DNA from: Vescimonas fastidiosa
Lineage (GTDB): Bacteria > Bacillota > Clostridia > Oscillospirales > Oscillospiraceae
DNA length: 64,000 nucleotides
NCBI RefSeq assembly: GCF_018326305.1
Contig: NZ_AP023415.1
Location: 248,001-312,000, forward strand
Direction: 5' to 3'
The position numbers and the translations under genes are program-made. Shown here in pieces: positions 33,962-40,830 of this stretch. How positions within the stretch are numbered: position 1 is the stretch's first letter; each line of letters starts with the position of its first letter. The notes under the pieces are model-generated. The model made no database searches. It saw nothing but the letters and a program-made list of their open reading frames with translations, and was not told the origin of the DNA.

Positions 33962-34531
33962 ATGAATGATTTTTTACGAATGTGTTTGAATATAATTACA
34001 CAAATAGGCCCCTATTTAGTTGTACTTCTTCTTTTGAAATATCTTGTAAATCTTCAACAAAAGAGAGCTAAAGAACGAGAGGAAGAACAGAAAAAGGGAA
34101 TAATTAGAACGCATTATACAATAAAAACAGAGAAATTCCTTGTCGTGGCATTTATCGTAGGTACAATATTTTTTGCTTGTTGTACGGCTATGAGTCTTAG
34201 GGAAAAAGAAGATATGTTTGTCATTTGTATATTTGGAATATTTTTTTTAGTAGGCATAAGCGGAATAGTCAATATGGTAATGTGGAAACTGGAAGTGAAC
34301 GGAGATGAAATCACATGGCGGTCAACTTTTGGAAAAAAGAGAACTTTTCGTTTTGGGGATATTACCTACTGCGAGAGAAAAAAAGGTTCTGTGCGTGTAT
34401 ATGTAAATGGGGAAAAGCTATTTACCATTGATAGTAATATCGATAAAGAAGAATTTATGGAAGATATAGAGAGAAGAAGAATCCCTGTAAAATCTTACTG
34501 GACAAATCAGCATAAGAAGAATCGTAAATGA
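33962..34531 (+). CDS. Two-TM membrane protein, cassette 1 cargo
   Basis: This 189-residue AT-rich protein has a TM helix at about 10-28, a charged loop (about 30-55), two further TM helices at about 58-78 and 88-110, and a cytoplasmic beta-rich domain (about 112-180: KLEVNGDEITWRSTFGKKR, FRFGDITYCERKKGSVRVYV). The C-terminal part resembles a PH-like fold seen in small DUF membrane proteins. It lies alone between the repeats of cassette 1, with GGAGGG before the ATG. The function is unknown. Confidence 0.65.
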   Translation: MNDFLRMCLNIITQIGPYLVVLLLLKYLVNLQQKRAKEREEEQKKGIIRTHYTIKTEKFLVVAFIVGTIFFACCTAMSLREKEDMFVICIFGIFFLVGISGIVNMVMWKLEVNGDEITWRSTFGKKRTFRFGDITYCERKKGSVRVYVNGEKLFTIDSNIDKEEFMEDIERRRIPVKSYWTNQHKKNRK

Positions 34532-34559
34532 CATAGATTTTATAACAGTACGATGTTAG

Positions 34560-34636
34560 ACAACTGAATATGACCGTCAAAGTCGGATGAAGAAACCGAT
34601 GTATTGAGCGTAAAGCGATCATGCGTCGGTTTTTCT
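34560..34636 (+). repeat. Cassette 3' repeat, copy 1 (with terminator)
   Basis: This 77-bp stretch begins ACAACTGAATATGACCGTCA and ends in CGTCGGTTTTTCTT. AAACCGA pairs with TCGGTTT, so it also acts as a terminator. It differs from 35591-35667 at about two bases. Confidence 0.88.
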
Positions 34637-34667
34637 TATTTCATGAGCTGACAGAATTCCGACTGTA

Positions 34668-34725
34668 TATCGCCTGTGAGGAAAGTATCGGAGACTATGG
34701 ATTTTGCGGAAATGTGCGTTATAGG
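34668..34725 (+). repeat. Cassette 5' repeat, copy 2
   Basis: This is the second copy of the block at 33762-33820, starting TATCGCCTGTGAGGAAAGTA. It precedes the gene at 34818. Confidence 0.85.
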
Positions 34726-34755
34726 TAAGTAAAAAACTACTTGATAGAGCGTGAA

Positions 34756-34784
34756 TTGAATTGTTCATATCGGTATGATATAAT
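34756..34784 (+). promoter_or_regulatory. Promoter of cassette 2 gene
   Basis: TTGAAT (34756-34761), a 17-bp spacer and a perfect TATAAT (34779-34784) lie 34 bp before the start at 34818. Cassette 2 therefore carries its own promoter as well as a terminator. Confidence 0.7.
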
Positions 34785-34817
34785 TTACTGAAATGAAGCA
34801 AGAAGGTGGACTTTTGT

Positions 34818-35567
34818 ATGAAAAAATTTTTGAAAATATTGCTAATCATTGTAGGAATAGTTTTTTTGATTTTTGCAGCGCTGATATGTATTGGACTGTT
34901 TGTTGATTATGATGACCATATTGAAAATGGTCGTTATACTTATGTTCCGGAAGATGACAATAAAGACAATGCATATGTCGAATTCAATTTGAGTGATTAC
35001 GATAAAAAGGATTCTGAACTCATATATTATAGTTCTGTCGAAGAAGCTATTTTGAATTCTCCTTTGAATGCTGAAAATGAAGAATTTTCTGTTCCAGAAG
35101 ATTTTCTTAATCATGTTGATGAAATATTGCATATATGGAATGGCAAACAGTATGATACTATTTTCTATCGGGCAGGAAGTGATAACGATCCCGTTCAAGG
35201 TTTTGTGATTGCACGCTGCAAAAAAAAGATAGAAAATGAAAGTACACAATATGCGTTTGTAAATGCTACACCAGCTACCACTACACCAGATACCACTTAT
35301 GGGGGAGACTTCAAAAAATTTATCCATTTATCTTTAACAATAAGTGATATTCAACAAGACTTAAATCCAAATTATCCGGATACCAGATTCGTTTTTGGCT
35401 ATGCACATGATAAAGAAATTTACTCATTAGAAGTAGAAGGTCAAAAGCCAGATGGGATTATAGAATATGAAGAATATGGTAGAACGATGTATATGTGGTA
35501 TTATAACGATTTGAAAAGCAATAAAAGAGGCGATTGTCTGAGCTACTCAGTAGATGTGCCAGAGTAA
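34818..35567 (+). CDS. Membrane-anchored exported protein, cassette 2 cargo
   Basis: This 249-residue AT-rich protein has a single N-terminal TM anchor (FLKILLIIVGIVFLIFAALI, about 3-28). An acidic extracellular domain follows with no recognised family. Notable segments are YYSSVEEAILNSPL (about 75), DTIFYRAGSDNDPVQGFVIA (about 113) and RFVFGYAHDKEIYSLEVEGQ (about 193). ATG 34818 follows AGAAGGTGG. The gene stands alone with its own promoter and a terminator-bearing repeat. The function is unknown. Confidence 0.65.
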   Translation: MKKFLKILLIIVGIVFLIFAALICIGLFVDYDDHIENGRYTYVPEDDNKDNAYVEFNLSDYDKKDSELIYYSSVEEAILNSPLNAENEEFSVPEDFLNHVDEILHIWNGKQYDTIFYRAGSDNDPVQGFVIARCKKKIENESTQYAFVNATPATTTPDTTYGGDFKKFIHLSLTISDIQQDLNPNYPDTRFVFGYAHDKEIYSLEVEGQKPDGIIEYEEYGRTMYMWYYNDLKSNKRGDCLSYSVDVPE

Positions 35568-35590
35568 TTTTTCAAATTGGCTAATCTGCC

Positions 35591-35667
35591 ACAACTGAAT
35601 ATGACCGTCAAGGTCAGATGAAGAAACCGATGTATTGAGCGTAAAGCGATCATGCGTCGGTTTTTCT
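35591..35667 (+). repeat. Cassette 3' repeat, copy 2 (with terminator)
   Basis: This is the second copy of 34560-34636, beginning ACAACTGAATATGACCGTCA, 24 bp after the cassette 2 stop codon. AAACCGA/TCGGTTT stem with a T tract. Confidence 0.88.
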
Positions 35668-35672
35668 TTTTG

Positions 35673-35954
35673 CAAAATAGTCCGGTGGACTGTTTTGTAA
35701 AACCGAAGGAACTGACAGAGCTTGGGATGGGGTGAAGTCAGTTTGTTCGGGCGGGAGTACAGAGGGTGCAACCCTTTGTGCATGGGTACAGGGAATGCAA
35801 TACCCCTGTGCAGGTCAAGGGCGGCAGCCTTGCCCAGTTAAGTGGCGCTTCGCCACTTAATACTGGGTATTACTTGACGCAGAAAGCCGCAAGGAATCAG
35901 CTTCGCTGCCCTTCTCCCCTGTCGGGGAAATCAAAAAGAAAAGGAGGAACTCAT
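35673..35954. other. Hairpin-rich region before MobV relaxase, likely oriT
   Basis: No gene is supported. Inverted repeats follow each other: GGTGCAACC with GGTACAGGG-type pairing near 35767-35800, AAGTGGCG/CGCCACTT (about 35839-35857), CCCAGTTAAG with a nearby TACTGGG, and CCCCTGTCGGGG (about 35916-35927). The relaxase follows immediately. MobV enzymes nick near short hairpins upstream of mob, so an origin of transfer is likely here, but the nick site is not identified. Confidence 0.5.
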
Positions 35955-37187
35955 GTGAAATTAACAAGACACAATGGACGAGCCGGAAAGAATGGCGTTT
36001 ATAACCCGAAGCACAATGACCGCAGTTTTGACATTGCCAACAGCGAACACATTGACGAAGAACGAGCCAAACAAAATCTCTATTGGGACTGTTACAATGG
36101 CTTTCGCAATTTCAAAAATCCCGAAAAGGAAAATGAGCTGTCTGCCACTTTTGAAGATGTGGAACAGCTTTTTTATCGTCAGCGGTATCATGATTTTGTA
36201 ACAGGACAGAATGAAAGAAATGTGAAGAACCGACACCCTGAAAGAAATAAGGAAACTGGAGATTTACTCAAAAGCAAAAAGACCTGTCCAGAGGAAACGG
36301 TCTATCAGATTGGAACGCTTGACAATCATGTTCCGCCGGAATTGCTCATTGAGATCGTCACAGAATTTATGGAAATCGCAAATGAGCGTTTCGGCTCTCA
36401 TGTCCATATCCTGAATTGGGCGCTGCACTTGGATGAAAGCACCCCTCATATTCACGAGCGTCATGTGTTCGACTGTGAAAATCAATATGGAGAGATTGCC
36501 CCACAACAGGAAAAGGCTTTGGAAGCATTGGGGTTTGAACTGCCGGAACCGGAGAAGCCAGTCGGAAGAAAAAACAACCGCAAGATGACTTTCGATTCAG
36601 CTTGCCGAGTGCTGCTGTTTGATGTGGCGAAAAAGCATGGCTTACAACTGGAAGAAGAACCGGAATATGGTGGTCGTGCATATCTGGAAAAACAGGACTA
36701 TATTCTTTTCAAGCAAAAGGAGCAACTGGCAGCACAGGAGCAAAAGTTGGAAGAACTCACGATGAAGATTGAAGATGTGGAAGCTTTGGTGGACGAGGTT
36801 GCCGATATTGCCTATGACAAGGCGGTTGAGGTCGTTGCTGATACTGTAAAACTGGAAACGCACAAGGAGGATATTAAGCTGGTGGAGCAGTCTAAGGCGT
36901 GGGTTCTCTCCCCTGAGCGTAAGGCTTCAAAGAAAGAAGTTGAGTATGCAGTGAAACGATTGGATGGCGTGATTGCCAGAATCACAAATGCTATGAAATC
37001 AACTATTCAGAAAATCCAAACTACGCTGATGAAACCGGAGGTCAAAAAAGCCGGAACGGAGCAAATCAAGAAGAAAGCCAAAAGTTCCATTATAGAGCAG
37101 TTGAGCCGCAAGAAGAAGGAAATGGCAGAGCGTGAAGTCAGCCGGACAATTCCGGCGAAAAGCAAAAAACAGGATATGGAACTTTAA
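35955..37187 (+). CDS. MobV-type (Mob_Pre) relaxase
   Basis: This 410-residue relaxase has the metal-binding motif HLDESTPHIHERHV near residue 160, the H-x-D-E-x-T-P-H-x-H signature of MobV/Pre enzymes. The N-terminus KLTRHNGRAGKNGVYNPKHN precedes it. The C-terminal half is helical and ends KSKKQDMEL, the same last residues (QDMEL) as the MobQ relaxase at 16193. The start is GTG 35955 with AAGGAGG seven bases before; the ATG two bases upstream meets TGA at once. It mobilizes the element using the ICE channel. Confidence 0.85.
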   Translation: MKLTRHNGRAGKNGVYNPKHNDRSFDIANSEHIDEERAKQNLYWDCYNGFRNFKNPEKENELSATFEDVEQLFYRQRYHDFVTGQNERNVKNRHPERNKETGDLLKSKKTCPEETVYQIGTLDNHVPPELLIEIVTEFMEIANERFGSHVHILNWALHLDESTPHIHERHVFDCENQYGEIAPQQEKALEALGFELPEPEKPVGRKNNRKMTFDSACRVLLFDVAKKHGLQLEEEPEYGGRAYLEKQDYILFKQKEQLAAQEQKLEELTMKIEDVEALVDEVADIAYDKAVEVVADTVKLETHKEDIKLVEQSKAWVLSPERKASKKEVEYAVKRLDGVIARITNAMKSTIQKIQTTLMKPEVKKAGTEQIKKKAKSSIIEQLSRKKKEMAEREVSRTIPAKSKKQDMEL

Positions 37188-37188
37188 G

Positions 37189-37233
37189 GCACTTGCTATT
37201 TTCGTTTTGAAAATGACAGGTGCTTTTTTCGTT
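37189..37233 (+). terminator. Hairpin terminator between relaxase and primase
   Basis: GGCACTTG pairs with CAGGTGCT-type sequence across a loop with ATTTTC/GAAAAT pairing, followed by TTTTTTCG. It is homologous in place and shape to 17769-17818. Confidence 0.65.
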
Positions 37234-37249
37234 TCTGGAAAGGAGTCAC

Positions 37250-37888
37250 ATGAATGTATTTGAAGTTGTAAAAGAAAATGTTACTGCCCGACAAGCCGCA
37301 GAAGCCTATGGCTTGAAAGTGGGTCGCACTGGTATGGCGTGCTGTCCGTTTCACTCGGATAAGTCCCCCAGTATGAAGCTGGATGAACGCTATTACTGTT
37401 TTGGCTGCGGAGCAACTGGAGACGCTGTTGATCTGACAGCGAAGCTATTCGGTATCGGGCTGAGGGAAGCTGCTGTCAAACTTGCTGAAGATTTTGGTCT
37501 TAACTATGACAGCCGACAAAAGCCCAGTATTCGCCCTCGTATTCGTGAGCCGACACCGGAACAGAAGTATCAAAAAGAAGAAAATCATTGCTACAAGGTG
37601 CTGACGGATTATTTTCATCTTCTTAGAGAATGGGAAAAGAAATACGCTCCTAAACAGCCGGATGAGGAATGGAATCCCCTGTTTGCAGAAGCACTGTATA
37701 AGAAGAACTATATCGAATATCTACTTGATATTCTTCTGTATGGTTCATTGGAGGAACGAAAAGCACTTGTGGCAGAACAGAGAAAGGAGGTGTTAAAACT
37801 TGAACAGCGAATTGCAGAACTGTCAGCAGACAGAACCATGCACAGTAGAAGAAATCCGAAACAGCTTAGAGCAGAGCGAGAAAGGTAA
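37250..37888 (+). CDS. CHC2 zinc-finger primase-like protein
   Basis: This 212-residue protein is a homologue of the gene at 17834. Its zinc finger has CCPFHSDKSPSMKLD and YYCFGCGATGDAVDL (residues about 26-55). No TOPRIM domain is present. The ATG follows GGAAAGGAG. Its end overlaps the VapE-like gene by 89 bp, exactly as in the other element, so the gene pair is an inherited module. Confidence 0.85.
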   Translation: MNVFEVVKENVTARQAAEAYGLKVGRTGMACCPFHSDKSPSMKLDERYYCFGCGATGDAVDLTAKLFGIGLREAAVKLAEDFGLNYDSRQKPSIRPRIREPTPEQKYQKEENHCYKVLTDYFHLLREWEKKYAPKQPDEEWNPLFAEALYKKNYIEYLLDILLYGSLEERKALVAEQRKEVLKLEQRIAELSADRTMHSRRNPKQLRAERER

Positions 37889-39176
37889 GGTTTATAATAC
37901 TGCCGCAAATTATAAGCGTGTTCTGCAATATGACCCACTTTTGAAAGGGGCTATCCGAAAAAATCTTCTGACCGAAAGAATCGACATTGTGAAGCCCCTC
38001 GGTTGGTATCGTGACAGCCCGACATTGACGGATGTGGATGTGAAATATCTGCTCCTATATTTTGAAGAAAACTATGGATTGACCGTAGAGAAGAAAATCA
38101 TAGACGCAGTTGCGGTTATTGCCAATGAAAATCGTTACCACCCTGTCTGTGATTTTCTCAATGCCTTGCAATGGGACGGAACAGAACGCATACGCTTCTG
38201 TCTGCACCGCTTTCTCGGTTCTGATACAGATGATTACACCTATGAAGCATTGAAGTTGTTTCTGCTGGGTGCTATCTCACGAGCTTTTAAGCCGGGGTGC
38301 AAATTTGAGGTTATGCTCTGTCTTGTGGGCGGTCAGGGAGCCGGAAAGTCCTCTTTCTTCCGTTTGCTTGCGGTCAATGATGACTGGTTCTCTGATGACT
38401 TGAAAAAGCTGGATGATGAAAATGTGTACCGCAAAATGCAGGGGCATTGGATTATTGAAATGTCGGAAATGATTGCAACCGCCAACGCTAAGAGCATTGA
38501 AGAAATCAAGTCCTTTCTGAGCCGCCAAAAGGAAACCTATAAGATACCCTATGAAACACATCCGGCAGACAGAAAAAGACAATGTGTGTTTGGTGGTTCT
38601 TCTAATACCCTTGACTTTCTTCCCCTTGACCGAACAGGCAACCGCCGCTTCGTTCCGGTTATGGTCTATCCTGAAAGGGCTGAGGTTCATATTTTGGCAG
38701 ATGAACAGGCTTCCAGAGAGTATATCAATCAGATGTGGGCAGAAGCTATGGAGATTTACAGAAGTGGCAATTTCCGTCTGAGATTCAGTCCGGCTATGAA
38801 CGCTTATCTGAAAGCCCACCAAAAGGACTTTATGCCGGAGGACACAAAGGCAGGACAGATTTTAGACTATTTGGAACGCTATTCCGGCAGCATAGTCTGC
38901 TCTAAGCAGCTTTACAAGGAAGCACTGGGGCATGATTATGACGAACCGAAACAATGGGAGCTGCGAGAGATCAACGACATTATGAATAACGCTGTCACAG
39001 GCTGGAGGGCGTTCAGCAATCCGAGGTATTTTCCAGAGCCTTACCGCCGACAAAAGGGCTGGGAGCGTATCAGGAATGACAACGAGCCTGACAACAGCAT
39101 GGATGGTTTTCAAGAAATCCCGACAGAGGAAATGGAACAGTTAGGACTTCCGGAAGAATGGTTGAAGCAAAAATAA
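37800..39176 (+). CDS. VapE-like (PF05272) P-loop replication protein
   Basis: This 458-residue protein has Walker A LVGGQGAGKSSFFRLL near residue 183, WIIEMSEMIATANAKSIEE near 220 and DRTGNRRFVPVM near 280. It is homologous to 18390-19784 over its length. The start is TTG 37800, with AGGAGG nine bases upstream inside the primase gene. It probably acts as the replicative helicase of the excised circle. Iteron-like repeats follow directly. Confidence 0.87.
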   Translation: MNSELQNCQQTEPCTVEEIRNSLEQSEKGKVYNTAANYKRVLQYDPLLKGAIRKNLLTERIDIVKPLGWYRDSPTLTDVDVKYLLLYFEENYGLTVEKKIIDAVAVIANENRYHPVCDFLNALQWDGTERIRFCLHRFLGSDTDDYTYEALKLFLLGAISRAFKPGCKFEVMLCLVGGQGAGKSSFFRLLAVNDDWFSDDLKKLDDENVYRKMQGHWIIEMSEMIATANAKSIEEIKSFLSRQKETYKIPYETHPADRKRQCVFGGSSNTLDFLPLDRTGNRRFVPVMVYPERAEVHILADEQASREYINQMWAEAMEIYRSGNFRLRFSPAMNAYLKAHQKDFMPEDTKAGQILDYLERYSGSIVCSKQLYKEALGHDYDEPKQWELREINDIMNNAVTGWRAFSNPRYFPEPYRRQKGWERIRNDNEPDNSMDGFQEIPTEEMEQLGLPEEWLKQK

Positions 39177-39179
39177 AAG

Positions 39180-39400
39180 CCCGTTGTCGCTTCGGTTGTC
39201 GAGCCGGTTGTCGGTCTGGTTGTCGGGCAAAAATCCCGAAAGCCTTGATATTGCGGCACTTTTCCCTCTCTGACAACCATGACAACCAATATTATAAAGA
39301 AAAAGGAAATAGTAAAAAGATAGTATCGCCCGATAAAGAAAAAAGGTTTTCTGATGTCCGTTGTCGGAACTTCGTTGTCAGACCTTTCCTTGTCGGGCTT
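39180..39400. other. Iteron-like origin candidate (GTTGTCG repeats)
   Basis: GTTGTCG recurs at 39183, 39195, 39207 and 39219 (exact 12-bp period), inverted as TGACAACC at 39271 and about 39281, and again at about 39359, 39373 (one change) and 39389. The clusters flank an AT-rich stretch (about 39287-39350). The partner element has GTTGCCG in the same positions (19789-20010). This is probably the replication origin recognised by the primase-VapE module (inference). Confidence 0.65.
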
Positions 39401-39423
39401 TTTCATTCAAGGAGGAATATCGT

Positions 39424-39621
39424 ATGACAAATATTGTGAACAGTACACTACCCACCCCAAATAACCATTCGGAGAAAAACAAACCGGATGGAGTTTTTGT
39501 GATTAAGCAAGGCAAAACAAATTATAAAGTCAAAGTGTTTTTTGACCATAGTAGCGGTTTGACTGCGGAGGACAGGTTGAAACGCATTATTCAGGCAGAA
39601 GCAGAGAGAGAATCTGCGTAA
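39424..39621 (+). CDS. TnpW-like transposon protein
   Basis: This 65-residue protein has GVFVIKQGKTNYKVKVFFDH then TAEDRLKRIIQAEAE, similar in layout to 9180 and 20027. It is the last gene before the right end. After circularisation it would lie directly upstream of the recombinase, the same order as in the other two units. AGGAGG precedes the ATG. Confidence 0.72.
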   Translation: MTNIVNSTLPTPNNHSEKNKPDGVFVIKQGKTNYKVKVFFDHSSGLTAEDRLKRIIQAEAERESA

Positions 39622-39649
39622 GTAATATGAAAAATATCCACGCACCCCC

Positions 39650-39667
39650 TTGACAAAAGCTTTCAGA
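39650..39667 (+). promoter_or_regulatory. Split recombinase promoter: -35 half at the right end
   Basis: A perfect -35 box TTGACA lies at 39650-39655, 12 bp before the right junction. The left end supplies TGTGATATTTT (30714-30724). In the circle, TTGACA is followed by 17 bp and then TATTTT with a TGA extended -10. In the integrated form the -35 position facing the recombinase is topB sequence without a match. Confidence 0.75.
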
Positions 39668-40352
39668 AGATACCCTCCTGTCCGCTATGGAGAACGCAGG
39701 AAAGGATGATATCCCCGATGAGGCGGAGCGAAAAGGTCTTGGCACGCCTGCGACCAGGGCGGCTATCATCGAAAAGCTGGTGGCAGCCGGATTTGTGGAG
39801 CGCAAGGGCAAGAGCCTGATCCCCACGAAAGCAGGTATCAACCTTGTTACGGTCCTGCCGGAGCCGCTGACCTCTCCCATGCTGACAGCGGAATGGGAAC
39901 AGAAATTGACGGAGATCGCAAAGGGCGGCGCTGACCCGGATACCTTCATGGACGGTATCCGCACGATGGTCCAGGAGATCGTGTCCACCTATTCCTGCAT
40001 TTCCGAGGATGGCAAAAAGCTGTTTGTCCCGGAGAAGGAAGTGATCGGTACCTGCCCCCGCTGCGGTCAGCCGGTCTATGAGGGCAAGAAGAACTTTGCG
40101 TGTTCGGATCGGTCCTGCGGTTTCGTCCTCTGGAAAAATGATCGCTTCTGGACGAGCCGCAAGAAGGAGCTGACAAAGAAAATGGCAGCGGACCTTCTGA
40201 AAAAGGGACGTACCAATGTCAAGGGAATGTGGTCTGAAAAGAAACAGACCACTTATGACGCTGCGGTGATCCTGAACGACACGGGCGGCAAGTACATCAA
40301 TTTCAAGCTGGAATTTCCAAAAAGAAAGGTTGGTGCTGATGGCAGAAAATAA
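39668..40352 (+). pseudogene. topB: DNA topoisomerase III, 3' part
   Basis: The frame continues from the left part as DTLLSAMENAGKDDIPDEAE, then RKGLGTPATRAAIIEKL, the typical end of the type IA catalytic core. A C-terminal zinc ribbon CPRCGQPVYEG...CSDRSCGF follows. It has no start of its own. The coding capacity is restored only when the element 30714-39667 excises at GA. Confidence 0.92.
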
Positions 40353-40818
40353 GACTTTGGAACATTTACCCGAAGTGAGGGCGGCGGTGGCTGCCCTCTC
40401 CCCGGAGGACCGGGAGGTGCTGGCGGCGGTGCGGACCTCGCCCTTCAAGCTGACAGCGCCGGAGCAGTTCAAGGAGTTTGCGGCCAACATCGACTATTTC
40501 GTATTTGAGCCCAATATCCACGATCTGAATGATCTGGGGTGGCGGTATCTGGCACAGCACATGGATATGCTGCTGCCCCCGGAACTTCTGAAAGCGATCG
40601 ACCCTGTTCCGTTTGGCAAGTACGCCATGCAGGAGGAACAGGGCCATTTTACGAAACACGGATATATTTCTCTCTCCGGCGACGAGTGGAACCATGAACG
40701 CCCTGCGGAGCCGGAGAAAAAGCCCTCCATCCGGGAACGGCTGGAACAGGGCAAGAAGGAATGTGCGGAGAAAAACAAGGCGCAGCCCCATAAGGAAAAA
40801 TCTGCGCCGGAACTGTAA
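40339..40818 (+). CDS. ArdA-related short protein
   Basis: This is a 159-residue acidic protein. The stretch YFVFEPNIHDLNDLGWRYL through GKYAMQEEQGHFTKHGY (about 55-115) matches the C-terminal lobe of the ArdA-like protein encoded next (EIYPNIEDYDDLGRYYL...EENGTFTDQGY). Its tail KPSIRERLEQGKKECAE also matches the tail of that gene (KPSIRERLEDAKRECAE). It is therefore probably a truncated paralogue. ATG 40339 overlaps the topB end by 14 bp. Confidence 0.7.
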   Translation: MAENKTLEHLPEVRAAVAALSPEDREVLAAVRTSPFKLTAPEQFKEFAANIDYFVFEPNIHDLNDLGWRYLAQHMDMLLPPELLKAIDPVPFGKYAMQEEQGHFTKHGYISLSGDEWNHERPAEPEKKPSIRERLEQGKKECAEKNKAQPHKEKSAPEL

Positions 40819-40830
40819 GGAGGTGCTGAT

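Larger units (their letters stand above)
30714..39667 (+). mobile_element. Tn4451-like mobilizable transposon inserted in topB (8954 bp)
   Basis: Both ends are fixed by the host gene. GA occurs at 30712-30713 and at 39666-39667, and deleting 30714-39667 leaves one GA and an uninterrupted topB frame. Use of a GA dinucleotide is known for TnpX-type recombinases. Content: serine recombinase, TnpV, two small genes, two cassette genes, MobV relaxase, primase, VapE-like protein, TnpW-like protein. All genes run in the direction of the ICE transfer operon. Confidence 0.92.

Noticed and set aside
33762..35667. Integron with attC sites
   Set aside because: The repeats are long, near-identical and include ordinary terminators. 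No tyrosine integron integrase lies nearby and no attC fold is apparent.
39183..39225. CRISPR array
   Set aside because: The 12-bp period is far too short for CRISPR repeat-spacer units and there are no cas genes in the window.
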